Source: Streptomyces rapamycinicus NRRL 5491 (GTDB taxonomy: Bacteria > Actinomycetota > Actinomycetes > Streptomycetales > Streptomycetaceae). From it: DNA of 64,000 bases. The notes under the pieces were generated by a model that worked only from the letters and a program-made list of their open reading frames with translations, made no database searches and was not told the origin of the DNA. Positions within the stretch are counted from its first letter, which is position 1. Each line of letters begins with the position of its first letter. Location: NCBI RefSeq assembly GCF_024298965.1, contig NZ_CP085193.1, forward strand, positions 5,208,001 through 5,272,000, given 5' to 3'. Position numbers and translations under genes: made by a program. This document shows, in pieces, positions 38,518-46,587 of this stretch.

Positions 38518-41304
38518 GTGGAGCTGGCCGAACGGATGGGCGAACTCACTCAGCTACGATCCATGCTGTCGACCTGCCTCGCAGGCGAAGGAGGGGTCAC
38601 TCTGGTGACGGGGGCAGTGGCCTGTGGAAAGACCAGCCTGCTGAACACCTTCGCCCGGGATGTCAAAGACGCGGGAGCGCTGTTCCTCCATGCCGGCGCG
38701 TCCCGCGCCGAGCAGCTCCTGCCGCTCGGTGTGGTGGGGCAGCTATTAGACAGCGCCCCGCTGTCGGCAAGCCAGTCGCAGCGAAGCGCCCGGCTGAGCG
38801 CCGAATGTGTGACGGAACGGCCCGATCAAGACTCGGAAACCCTTGAGCAACAGCACGCACGCGTCATTCACGAGTTCTGCACCCTGCTCCTGGAGCTGAC
38901 CACCCAGGGCCCCCTCGTCGTGGGGATCGACGATGTCCAGTACGCCGACCGACTGTCCCTGCAATTCCTGTCCTACCTGACCAGGCGCCTCGCGGCGGAG
39001 CCGATCCTCATCGTGCTGAACGAGTGGGCGGTGCTGGAGCCCGCGCTCGACTCCTTCCGCGCCGAACTGATCAGCCACTCCCACTGCCGCCGCATCCGGC
39101 TGGGGCCGCTGTCCCCCGCCGGTGTCGCCGAACTGCTCGCGGACCACACGGACACCTGGCCGTCCAGCCCGCTGCCCACCGCCTGCGCGGAGATCAGCGG
39201 GGGCAATCCGCTGCTGATCCGCGCGCTGATCGAGGACCATGCCACGGTCGCCGGGCGGGTCTCCACGGAGGACCTGGCCGGGCCCGTCGTCGCCGACGCC
39301 TTCCGGGAGGCCGTGCTGGTCTGTGTCCACCGCTGTGGACCCGATGTGCTCGAGGGCGCCCAGGGGCTCGCGGTGCTCGACGACGCCGGCACCCCCGCAC
39401 TGCTGGCCCGGCTGCTCGACATCGAACCGCACCAGGCCGACCACATCGTGGAGGTGCTGACCATGGCCGGGCTGCTGGCGGACGGCCACTTCCGGCATCC
39501 GGCCGCCCGCACCGCCGTTCTCGACAACATCGCCGGGAAGGACCGCACGCGTCTGCACCGCCGGGCCGCCGAGCTGCTCTACCAGGAGGGCGCCCAGGCG
39601 ACGACCGTCGCCGCCCACCTGATCACCTCGAACCAGACCGATGCGCCCTGGACGGTGCCGGTGCTGCGGGAAGCGGCGGACCAGGCGCTGGTCGGGGACC
39701 AGGTCGAGCAGGCGATCAAGCTGCTCAAGCTGGCCCGGCGGAACTGCGCCGACAAACGCCAGCAGGCCGCCGTCACCACCCTGCTCGCCGAGGTCGAATG
39801 GCGGCTCAACCCCTCGGCCGCCGCCCGGCTGCTGCCCGAGCTGATCGAGGCCGTCCGCGCCGGAGTGATGGAGACCGACGTCACCGCCCCGGTCGGCCTC
39901 CTGCTGTGGAACGGCGAGCTGGCGCACGCCATCGACGCGCTCAACCAGCTCTACGCGACGGTCGACCGCTCGGACTCCCAGGCCGTGACCGAACTGCACA
40001 TCCTCAGGCTGTGGGCGGGCTGCTCCTACCCGGTGCTGCTGCGCCGCGCTCCCGAGCCGTCCGGCTTTCCCCATCCCGACGACTCGCTGAGCGAGGCCGC
40101 CGCGACGGACATGCGGCTGCGGGCCCTGACCGCGTTCACCACCGTGCTGCGGCAGGACACCCACGCCAAGGCCGTCACCGCCGCCGAACAGGTGCTGCAG
40201 AGCTGCCACCTCGGCCACGCGGTCATGGACCCGGTGATCCCCGCGCTGCTGACCCTGACCTACGCGGACCGGCTGGACAAGGCGGCGCCCTGGTGCGACG
40301 CCCTGCTGGCCGAGGCCCGCGCCCGGCACGTCCCCGCCTGGCAGGCGATACTGTCCGCGGTCCGCGCCGACATCGCGTTGCGCCAGGGCGACCCCGAGGC
40401 CGCCGAGCAGCACGCCCGCTCCGCCCTCGGCGCGATATCCGACCGCAGCTGGGGCGTGGCCCTCGGCGCACCACTGGGCATCCTGCTGCAGGCCCTGACC
40501 TCGCTCGGACGCCACGCCGAAGCCGAGGAGCTGACCCGGGCGGCGCCACCGGAGGTGTTCCAGACCCGCTGGGGGGTGCTCTACCTGTACGCGCGGGGCC
40601 GCTGCCACCTGGCGGCCAACCGGCTGCAGGCCGGCCTGAGCGACCTCACCACCTGCGGTGAGCTCCTGGCCGCCTGGGACATGGACCTGCCGGGCTTCCT
40701 GCCCTGGCGCGCCGACGCCGCGCGGATCCATCTGCGGCTGGGAAACGTGCGGCAGGCGCGGCGGCTGGCCGAGGAGCAGCTCACCCGGCCCCTCACCCGT
40801 GGCTCCCGCACCCATGGCATCGCCCTGCGCACGCTGGCCGCCTGCAGCGAGCTCAAACAGCGGCCGCATCTGCTGCGCAAGGCCGCCGAGGAGCTCCAGG
40901 AGCAGGGCGACAGACTGGAATTGGCGGAGACCCTCACCGATCTCAGCGAGGCCCACTACGCGCTCGGGGAGTCCGACCGGGCCCGGATGATGGCGCGCAG
41001 AGCGTGGCACGTCGCCACCGAGTGCCGTACGGACGTGCTGCGGGAGCGGCTGTCGGTGTGCCTGGCGGAGGAGGACGCCGCGCCCCTGATCGACACGGCG
41101 GGGGTGACCGCGCTGAGCGACGCGGAGCGGCGGGTGGCCACCCTCGCGGCCAAGGGGCACACCAACCGGGAGATCGCCCGCAAGCTCTACATCACGGTCA
41201 GCACCGTGGAGCAGCACCTGACCAGGGCGTACCGCAAGCTCGACGTGCGCAGCCGGGTGGATCTGCCCGTCTGGCTGCAGCCGAGCGGCGCGGCGACGAC
41301 GTAA
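38518..41304 (+). CDS. LAL-family LuxR regulator (pathway activator)
   Basis: The protein has 928 residues from GTG 38518, chosen because AAAGGGGG precedes it; ATG 38455 would add 21 residues. An N-terminal ATPase carries a Walker A variant, GAVACGKTS, and Walker B VVGIDDVQ. A long helical repeat region follows. The C terminus is a LuxR helix-turn-helix (LSDAERRVATLAAKGHTNRE, then IARKLYITVSTVEQHL). LAL proteins are cluster-situated activators of PKS genes. Codon 77 is TTA (38746-38748), so translation probably depends on bldA tRNA. In Walker A an Ala replaces the usual Gly before Cys-Gly-Lys. Confidence 0.93.
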   Translation: MELAERMGELTQLRSMLSTCLAGEGGVTLVTGAVACGKTSLLNTFARDVKDAGALFLHAGASRAEQLLPLGVVGQLLDSAPLSASQSQRSARLSAECVTERPDQDSETLEQQHARVIHEFCTLLLELTTQGPLVVGIDDVQYADRLSLQFLSYLTRRLAAEPILIVLNEWAVLEPALDSFRAELISHSHCRRIRLGPLSPAGVAELLADHTDTWPSSPLPTACAEISGGNPLLIRALIEDHATVAGRVSTEDLAGPVVADAFREAVLVCVHRCGPDVLEGAQGLAVLDDAGTPALLARLLDIEPHQADHIVEVLTMAGLLADGHFRHPAARTAVLDNIAGKDRTRLHRRAAELLYQEGAQATTVAAHLITSNQTDAPWTVPVLREAADQALVGDQVEQAIKLLKLARRNCADKRQQAAVTTLLAEVEWRLNPSAAARLLPELIEAVRAGVMETDVTAPVGLLLWNGELAHAIDALNQLYATVDRSDSQAVTELHILRLWAGCSYPVLLRRAPEPSGFPHPDDSLSEAAATDMRLRALTAFTTVLRQDTHAKAVTAAEQVLQSCHLGHAVMDPVIPALLTLTYADRLDKAAPWCDALLAEARARHVPAWQAILSAVRADIALRQGDPEAAEQHARSALGAISDRSWGVALGAPLGILLQALTSLGRHAEAEELTRAAPPEVFQTRWGVLYLYARGRCHLAANRLQAGLSDLTTCGELLAAWDMDLPGFLPWRADAARIHLRLGNVRQARRLAEEQLTRPLTRGSRTHGIALRTLAACSELKQRPHLLRKAAEELQEQGDRLELAETLTDLSEAHYALGESDRARMMARRAWHVATECRTDVLRERLSVCLAEEDAAPLIDTAGVTALSDAERRVATLAAKGHTNREIARKLYITVSTVEQHLTRAYRKLDVRSRVDLPVWLQPSGAATT

Positions 41305-41321
41305 AGGCATGCCGCGCCCTG

Positions 41322-42041
41322 TCAGGAGACCGGCCGGTGAGGGCCGTAGGCGCGGAGGAACGCGCGGACGCCGCTGACGACGATCCGCTCGATCTCGGCG
41401 TCGCCCACGGGCACGACGCCGAAAAGGGAACGGTGGTTCACGCTGCTGGTCACCAGCGCTCCGAAGTGGGCGGCGGCCTCCACCGGGTCGGGCACGGCGA
41501 GGGCACCGCGCTCGGCCAGTTCCCCCAGCCGCTCGGCCAGGGCCCGCTGCTCGATGCCCGGCCCCCGCCAGCGGTCGAGCAGCGCGGGGAAGTGGGGCGC
41601 CTCGGTGATCACCAGCCGGATCGCCGCGGCGCGGCCCACCGAGCGCGCCACGGTGGTGCCCAGCTCGCAGCCGAAGCGGACCAGGGGCGCCTCGATGTCG
41701 TCGGCCTCTCCGAGGGCGCTGTCCTCCCCGAGGGTACGGTCCAGGATCTCCGAGAACTGCTCCGCGTACGCCTCCTCGGCGTCCTCGATGACGGAGAGGA
41801 ACAGCCGCTCCTTGCTGCCGTAATAGTCGTAGACCGTGCGCTTGGAGACGCCCGCTTCGGCGGCGACGGCATCCACGCTGGTGCCGGCCACCCCATGGGC
41901 CACGAACAGCTCGAACGCCGCCCGTGCGATCGCCGCGCGCTTCTTCGGGGAGCCCTGACGCAGCCGCTTGCCCGCGCCGGACGCCGGACGGTCCCCGGCG
42001 GCGGCTGCGGGCGGCGGGGCGCTCCGTGCGTTGGTAACCAC
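41322..42041 (-). CDS. TetR-family repressor of the adjacent transporter
   Basis: The protein has 239 residues from GTG 42041. The ATG at 42071 is rejected because it lies inside the operator. The N-terminal helix-turn-helix is AIARAAFELFVAHGVAGTSV, then AAEAGVSKRTVYDYYGSKER. The C-terminal ligand domain is variable, with a TetR_C-like YAEQFSEILDRTLGE. On the minus strand TACCCT (42054-42049) is seven bases before the GTG, so the mRNA is probably leaderless. It is divergent from an MFS pump and likely represses both. The inducer is probably a pathway product, by inference. Confidence 0.9.
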   Translation of the reverse strand: MVTNARSAPPPAAAAGDRPASGAGKRLRQGSPKKRAAIARAAFELFVAHGVAGTSVDAVAAEAGVSKRTVYDYYGSKERLFLSVIEDAEEAYAEQFSEILDRTLGEDSALGEADDIEAPLVRFGCELGTTVARSVGRAAAIRLVITEAPHFPALLDRWRGPGIEQRALAERLGELAERGALAVPDPVEAAAHFGALVTSSVNHRSLFGVVPVGDAEIERIVVSGVRAFLRAYGPHRPVS

Positions 42042-42060
42042 AATGAGGAGGGTACAGCAA

Positions 42061-42078
42061 CTACACCACACGGTGTAG
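42061..42078. promoter_or_regulatory. Shared TetR operator
   Basis: Perfect palindrome CTACACC-ACAC-GGTGTAG between tetR and the MFS gene. It overlaps the MFS -10 box (TAGAGT, 42076-42081) and covers the -35 position expected for tetR, so binding would block both promoters. Seven-base arms are typical of TetR sites. Confidence 0.75.
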
Positions 42079-42088
42079 AGTCCCTCGC

Positions 42089-43582
42089 ATGACTAGCCCG
42101 TCCGCGGGGGCCGCTCCTTCCGCCCCCGAGCAATCCGCATCCGACCGGCTGGACCCCGCGCTCATCCGACTCGGTGTGATCCTGGTGATCGGCGCCATCG
42201 CCTCGATGCTGGACACCACGATCGTCAGCGTCGCGATCGACGGCCTCTCGCGCGAGTTCGACACCGACATCTCCACCATCCAATGGGCCAGCACCGGGTA
42301 TCTGCTCGCGCTTTCCGCGGTCATCCCGCTCACCGGCTGGGCCGTGGAGCGCTTCGGCGCCCGCACGATGTGGCTCTTCTCGCTGACCGCCTTCCTGGGC
42401 GGGTCCGCGCTCTGCGGCGCCGCGTGGTCGGTCGGCAGCCTGATCGCCTTCCGGGTCCTCCAGGGCATCGGCGGCGGCCTGATCACCCCGGTGATGCAGA
42501 CCATCCTGGTCCGCGCGGCCGGTCCCCAGCGGATCGGCCGCATCATGAGCATCGTGGCGGTGCCCGGCCATCTCTCCCCGATCGTCGGTCCATTGGTCGG
42601 CGGCGCCATCATCGACTCCGTCAGCTGGCGCTGGATCTTCTACGTCAACGTGCCCATCTGCGCTATCGCCCTGCTGCTGGCCCGGCGGGGCGTTCCGCGC
42701 GACACCAGGAGCGACACCGCCGCCCGGCTGGACGTGCTCGGGCTGGCGCTGCTGTCCCCCGGCCTCGCGGCGGTCATCTACGGGCTGTCGCAGACCAGCA
42801 GGCCCGCGGGGTTCGGGGCGGCCCCGGTGGTGGTCTCCCTGTCGCTGGGCGCGGTTCTGCTGGCCGCCTTCGCGGCCCATGCGCTGCGCACCCGGATCAC
42901 CCCGGTCCTGGACCTGCGGCTGTTCCGGCACCGGTCGTTCACCGCGGCCACCTTGCTGATGTTCCTCGGCGGCATGTCCGTCTTCGGCGCGATGCTGCTG
43001 ATGCCGCTCTACTACCAGCAGGTGCGCGACAAGAGCGCGCTCGACGCGGGCCTGCTGCTCGCACCGCAGTCCATCGGCACCATCATCGCGCTGACCTACG
43101 TCGGCAAGCTGACCGACCGGATCGGCTCCCGGCCCATCGTGCTCACCGGTGTCGCCATCGGCGTGGCCGGCACCCTCGCCTACACCCAGGTCCAGCCGGA
43201 CACCAGCGTGTGGCTGCTCAGCGCGTCCCTGCTGGTCTGGGGGATCGGCATCGCGGCCTCGATGGTGCCCATCATGAGCGCGGCCTACCAGGGGCTGGAG
43301 CCGGCCGCCATCCCCCGGGCCACCAGCGCCATTTCGGTGATCCAGCGGCTGGGCGGCTCGTTCGGCACCGCGGTGCTCTCGGTCATCCTGCAGCGCCAGA
43401 TCATCCGGCACAGCGACGGCGGGCAGCCGGACCCCGACTCGCTGACCAAGGCGTTCGACACCACCTTCTGGTGGGTCCTGGGCTTCACCGCCCTCACCCT
43501 GGTACCGGCCCTGCTCCTCCCCCAGGTGAAGAAGCGGGAGCCCGCCAGGCCCACTCCGGAGCCCGCCGCCGCCGAGCGGTGA
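42089..43582 (+). CDS. MFS drug exporter, DHA2 (14-span) family
   Basis: A 497-residue protein starting at ATG 42089, eight bases downstream of a TAGAGT -10 box, so probably leaderless. It has about 14 hydrophobic spans. Motifs of the EmrB/QacA group include LDTTIVSVAIDGLSREF in span 1, TGWAVERFGARTMW and GIGGGLITPVMQT. PIVGPLVGGAIIDSVSWRW follows in motif C. It is predicted to export the polyketide or a related toxic compound, using the proton gradient. Its pairing with TetR fits self-resistance. Confidence 0.92.
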   Translation: MTSPSAGAAPSAPEQSASDRLDPALIRLGVILVIGAIASMLDTTIVSVAIDGLSREFDTDISTIQWASTGYLLALSAVIPLTGWAVERFGARTMWLFSLTAFLGGSALCGAAWSVGSLIAFRVLQGIGGGLITPVMQTILVRAAGPQRIGRIMSIVAVPGHLSPIVGPLVGGAIIDSVSWRWIFYVNVPICAIALLLARRGVPRDTRSDTAARLDVLGLALLSPGLAAVIYGLSQTSRPAGFGAAPVVVSLSLGAVLLAAFAAHALRTRITPVLDLRLFRHRSFTAATLLMFLGGMSVFGAMLLMPLYYQQVRDKSALDAGLLLAPQSIGTIIALTYVGKLTDRIGSRPIVLTGVAIGVAGTLAYTQVQPDTSVWLLSASLLVWGIGIAASMVPIMSAAYQGLEPAAIPRATSAISVIQRLGGSFGTAVLSVILQRQIIRHSDGGQPDPDSLTKAFDTTFWWVLGFTALTLVPALLLPQVKKREPARPTPEPAAAER

Positions 43583-43662
43583 GGCGTCCGGCGCCGGGCC
43601 GCCCGGCGATCCGTCCCGAGGACCGCCGGGCACCCCGCGTCCGGGCGGCCGGGCCGGGGCCG

Positions 43663-45303
43663 TCAGCCGAACCAGCGGGTCAGCGCCGTGCGCAGGGCAG
43701 CGTCGTCCGGACCGGTGTCCTCCTGGGCCGCCCAGCACACATGGCCGTCCGGCCTGATGAGCACGGCCGATACGTCCAGCCCCGCCACCGGACCGGCCAC
43801 CACATGGCCGATCCGGTCGGCCCGGCCGTGCAGGGCGGACGCCAGCCGGCCGGGGCCGTCGGCCTCCGCCGCCTCGTCCGCCACCTCCTCCGACAACTCC
43901 AGCAACACGCCCCGGCCCGTGTGCATCAGCTCGCTGAAGCGCACCGGTTCGCCGCCCACGGTCAGGTCCAGATCCGGCATCAGCCCGCCCACCAGAGGGT
44001 GGCCGTCGCCGTCGGACGCGTCGTAGCGGATGGTCAGACCCGAGGTGAGACCCGCCAGATAGCGGTTGGTCTCCGGCAGGTCCACGAGCGAGGTCAGCAG
44101 GTCGCGCAGCGCCGTCATGTCCTGCTCCCGGCTCAGCAGGGTGGACTGCGCGCGGGCCGAGCCCAGGATCGCGGCGGCCACCGGGTGGCGTTCGCCGTGG
44201 TAGGTGTCCAGGAGCCCGTCCGGCGCCCAGCCCTTGACCGCGGCGGCCAGCTTCCAGCCGAGGTTGAAGGCGTCCTGCAGCCCGAGGTTCATGCCCTGGC
44301 CACCGATCGGGAAGACGATGTGGGCGGCGTCCCCGGCGAGCAGCGCCCGCCCCACTCGGTACCGGTCCACCTGCCGGCAGGCGTCGCCGAACCGGGAGGC
44401 CCACAGCAGTTCCTTCATCTCGGCGGCAGGACCGCCGACGGCACGGAGGACGTCCTGGACCTCCTGCTCGGTGATCGGGGCGTCCCGGAGGATCGCCCGG
44501 CCGCCCGTCTGCTCCGGGTCGGAGAACATCAGCCGGTAGACGTCGTTCTCCAGCCCCACCAGCGAGAAGTGCGTCTGACGGCCGCCCTCGCTCAAGGTGA
44601 TCATGCCGGTCAGTCCCACGTCCGGCAGCATCCGGACATCCCGGCCGTCCACCTCGCCGACCCCGTCGTGCGGGCCCTGGCCCTCGAACCACTTCTCGGG
44701 CGGCCGCACCAGCACGACATCGGCCGCCACCCGGGTCTGGGGGCCGCCGTCCGTGCCGTCGAACGGCAGGTCCAGCACCCTGCGCACCCTGCTCCGCGAA
44801 CCGTCGCACCCCACGAGGTAGCGGGCACGCAACGGCGTCTCCGACCCGTCCGGTCCCCGGACGGTGGCCGTAACGCCGTGCTCGTCCTGCTCGAAGCCGA
44901 CGAGTTCCCGGCCGCGCTCCACGGTGATTCCATGAACGGTGTCCAGCCGTTCCTCCAGCATCGCTTCCACCCGCGATTGCAGAACGCCGATCTGCTGGGG
45001 ATACCGGGACCCGAACGGTTCATTGTCGAGGGCCACCGGAATTCCGGCGAAGAAGCTGCGCGTCAGAAATCCCAGCTGAATGGGGTGTTTCCGGAGACCG
45101 GTCAGCAGACCGCGCAGATCCAGGATTTCCGCGGTGCGTGGATGCAGGTTCAGCGCCCTGGACTGTCCGGTGGGCTCCGCCAGAGTTTCCAGCACTGTTG
45201 GCCGCACCCCCGCCAGGGCCAGCTCATTGGCCAGCAGGAGACCGGTGGGCCCGGCTCCGGCCACGATGACGTCCGTCTCCCGGACGTGTCCTTGAGGGCT
45301 CAA
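43663..45303 (-). CDS. FAD-dependent aromatic-ring-type monooxygenase
   Basis: The protein has 546 residues from TTG 45303, with GAGGTGA five bases upstream. The Rossmann motif VIVAGAGPTGLLLANEL is at residues ~13-29. The NAD(P)H/FAD DG motif is VGCDGSRSRVRRVL, and the FAD GD motif is LLAGDAAHIVFPIGGQGMNL. The C-terminal thioredoxin-like domain marks the PheA/TfdB/RdmE group, which hydroxylates phenols or performs Baeyer-Villiger-like steps. It is divergent from the dioxygenase and probably tailors the polyketide. The substrate is not known. Confidence 0.9.
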   Translation of the reverse strand: MSPQGHVRETDVIVAGAGPTGLLLANELALAGVRPTVLETLAEPTGQSRALNLHPRTAEILDLRGLLTGLRKHPIQLGFLTRSFFAGIPVALDNEPFGSRYPQQIGVLQSRVEAMLEERLDTVHGITVERGRELVGFEQDEHGVTATVRGPDGSETPLRARYLVGCDGSRSRVRRVLDLPFDGTDGGPQTRVAADVVLVRPPEKWFEGQGPHDGVGEVDGRDVRMLPDVGLTGMITLSEGGRQTHFSLVGLENDVYRLMFSDPEQTGGRAILRDAPITEQEVQDVLRAVGGPAAEMKELLWASRFGDACRQVDRYRVGRALLAGDAAHIVFPIGGQGMNLGLQDAFNLGWKLAAAVKGWAPDGLLDTYHGERHPVAAAILGSARAQSTLLSREQDMTALRDLLTSLVDLPETNRYLAGLTSGLTIRYDASDGDGHPLVGGLMPDLDLTVGGEPVRFSELMHTGRGVLLELSEEVADEAAEADGPGRLASALHGRADRIGHVVAGPVAGLDVSAVLIRPDGHVCWAAQEDTGPDDAALRTALTRWFG

Positions 45304-45404
45304 CTCATCACCTCAGCAGACCAGTTGGACGGCGGCCACAACCTCACCACCCTTACGTCGGCGGACCCTACGCCGCACGGAAGCATTCACTCCATCCCTT
45401 GGCG

Positions 45405-45440
45405 CCCCTATTTTCAGCATTAGGGGTTGGTGTCACCAAC
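45405..45440. promoter_or_regulatory. Inverted repeat and palindrome in the divergent promoter
   Basis: CCCCTA (45405-45410) and TAGGGG (45421-45426) form an inverted repeat spaced by ten bases. GTTGGTG-T-CACCAAC (45426-45440), a perfect 15-base palindrome, follows at once. Both lie between the divergent monooxygenase and dioxygenase. The CCCCTA half-site matches repeats upstream of the LAL gene, so this may be its target. Confidence 0.45.
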
Positions 45441-45500
45441 AAGCGTCAGTAGCGTTACGGCGACACCGCGATCGGCGAATTTCCACGGGACGAGGTGGCC

Positions 45501-46427
45501 ATGACCGTGCAAGCCCCCGAAGCACCGTTGCGCGAACTCACGGATGAGGAGGTGGCCGCCTACCGCGACGACGGTGCCATACGAGCGTCGGGACTGTTCT
45601 CCGACGAGTGGGTGGGCCGGATAGCAGAGGCCGTCGACTACGTTCTGGCCAATCCATCCGTACTGGCGCAGGCGACCGCCGACTTCTCCGATGGAAAGGC
45701 GAACGGCGACGCTTTCATGTGGAAAACACATGAGGCATTCCGTGATTTCGTCTTCCGCTCACCGGCCTCCCGCGTCGCCCAGCGGCTCTTCGGCTCCCGG
45801 ACCGTCACCGCCTTCTACGACCAGGTGTTCACCAAGCCGCGGGGCACCTCGAAGCCCACTCCGTTCCACGAGGACGCCACGTCCTTCCCCGTCGACGGGG
45901 ACCAGGTCTGCGCGATGTGGATCGCCCTGGACAGCTGCGGCCCCGACACCGCCGCCCTGACCGTCGTCCGTGGCTCACACCGCTGGGAGCGGGACCGGGC
46001 CCCGGTCACCTCCAGCCTGATGCACCGGGCCATGAAGTCGGACCGGGCGGAGACCGCCGCACCGGGCCCCGAAACCCGGCGCGACGTGCTCACCTGGGAC
46101 GAGAAGGACCTGCTCGCCTGGGATCTGGCCCCCGGCGACGCGGTGATTTTCCACCCGGCCGCGCTGCACGGGGCCACCGGCACCGCACCGGCCCACGGCC
46201 GTCGGGCCTTCGTGTCCCGCTGGCTCGGCGACGGCGTCACCTTCCAGCCGAAGAAGGGCGTCATGCCCATCCTGTGGGACCCGGGGCTGGCGCCCGGCGA
46301 CCCGATGGGCGGACCGCTCTTCCCCCGCGTCCTGCCGGCCGTCGACACGGACGAGGGCCAGTGGGAGGCACAGCAGCCCGACCCCGAGCGGCTGGGCCAC
46401 TTCCTGCGGCGGATCGGCAGGGGCTGA
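45501..46427 (+). CDS. PhyH-type Fe(II)/2-oxoglutarate dioxygenase
   Basis: The protein has 308 residues from ATG 45501 (GAGG upstream); a GTG two codons earlier is less likely. The iron ligands fit PFHEDATSF (His123, Asp125) and LHGATGTA (His223), and RRAFVSRW supplies a 2-oxoglutarate-binding Arg near 234. It resembles phytanoyl-CoA dioxygenases that hydroxylate or desaturate secondary metabolites. It converges with the PKS gene, which ends 160 bases away. The reaction on this pathway is unknown. Confidence 0.9.
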   Translation: MTVQAPEAPLRELTDEEVAAYRDDGAIRASGLFSDEWVGRIAEAVDYVLANPSVLAQATADFSDGKANGDAFMWKTHEAFRDFVFRSPASRVAQRLFGSRTVTAFYDQVFTKPRGTSKPTPFHEDATSFPVDGDQVCAMWIALDSCGPDTAALTVVRGSHRWERDRAPVTSSLMHRAMKSDRAETAAPGPETRRDVLTWDEKDLLAWDLAPGDAVIFHPAALHGATGTAPAHGRRAFVSRWLGDGVTFQPKKGVMPILWDPGLAPGDPMGGPLFPRVLPAVDTDEGQWEAQQPDPERLGHFLRRIGRG

Positions 46428-46587
46428 CCACCGCCCGCCGCCGGCCGTCCGGCCCTCGGGGACGCTTCGGCCCTCGGGGGCCGTTCGGTTGCTGGGGGCC
46501 GTTCGGTCATCGGGGGCCGTTCGGTCGTCGGAGACCGCGGCGCAGAGGGGCCCGTGGACACCACTGTCCACGGGCCCTCTCCGTCGT

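Noticed and set aside
38746..42060. 1,104-codon open frame antisense to the LAL gene
   Set aside because: It is a high-GC shadow of the regulator and TetR genes, Gly/Arg/Gln-rich and without any recognisable domain.
42042..42071. TetR start at ATG 42071
   Set aside because: This ATG lies inside the palindromic operator and would place the promoter inside the pump gene. GTG 42041 is seven bases after a TACCCT box.
41609..44809. 1,066-codon minus-strand frame across the MFS gene
   Set aside because: Antisense and out-of-frame shadow of the TetR, MFS and monooxygenase genes; composition is non-protein-like.
42283..45423. 1,046-codon plus-strand frame across MFS and monooxygenase
   Set aside because: Out-of-frame shadow; both real genes have clear family motifs in other frames.
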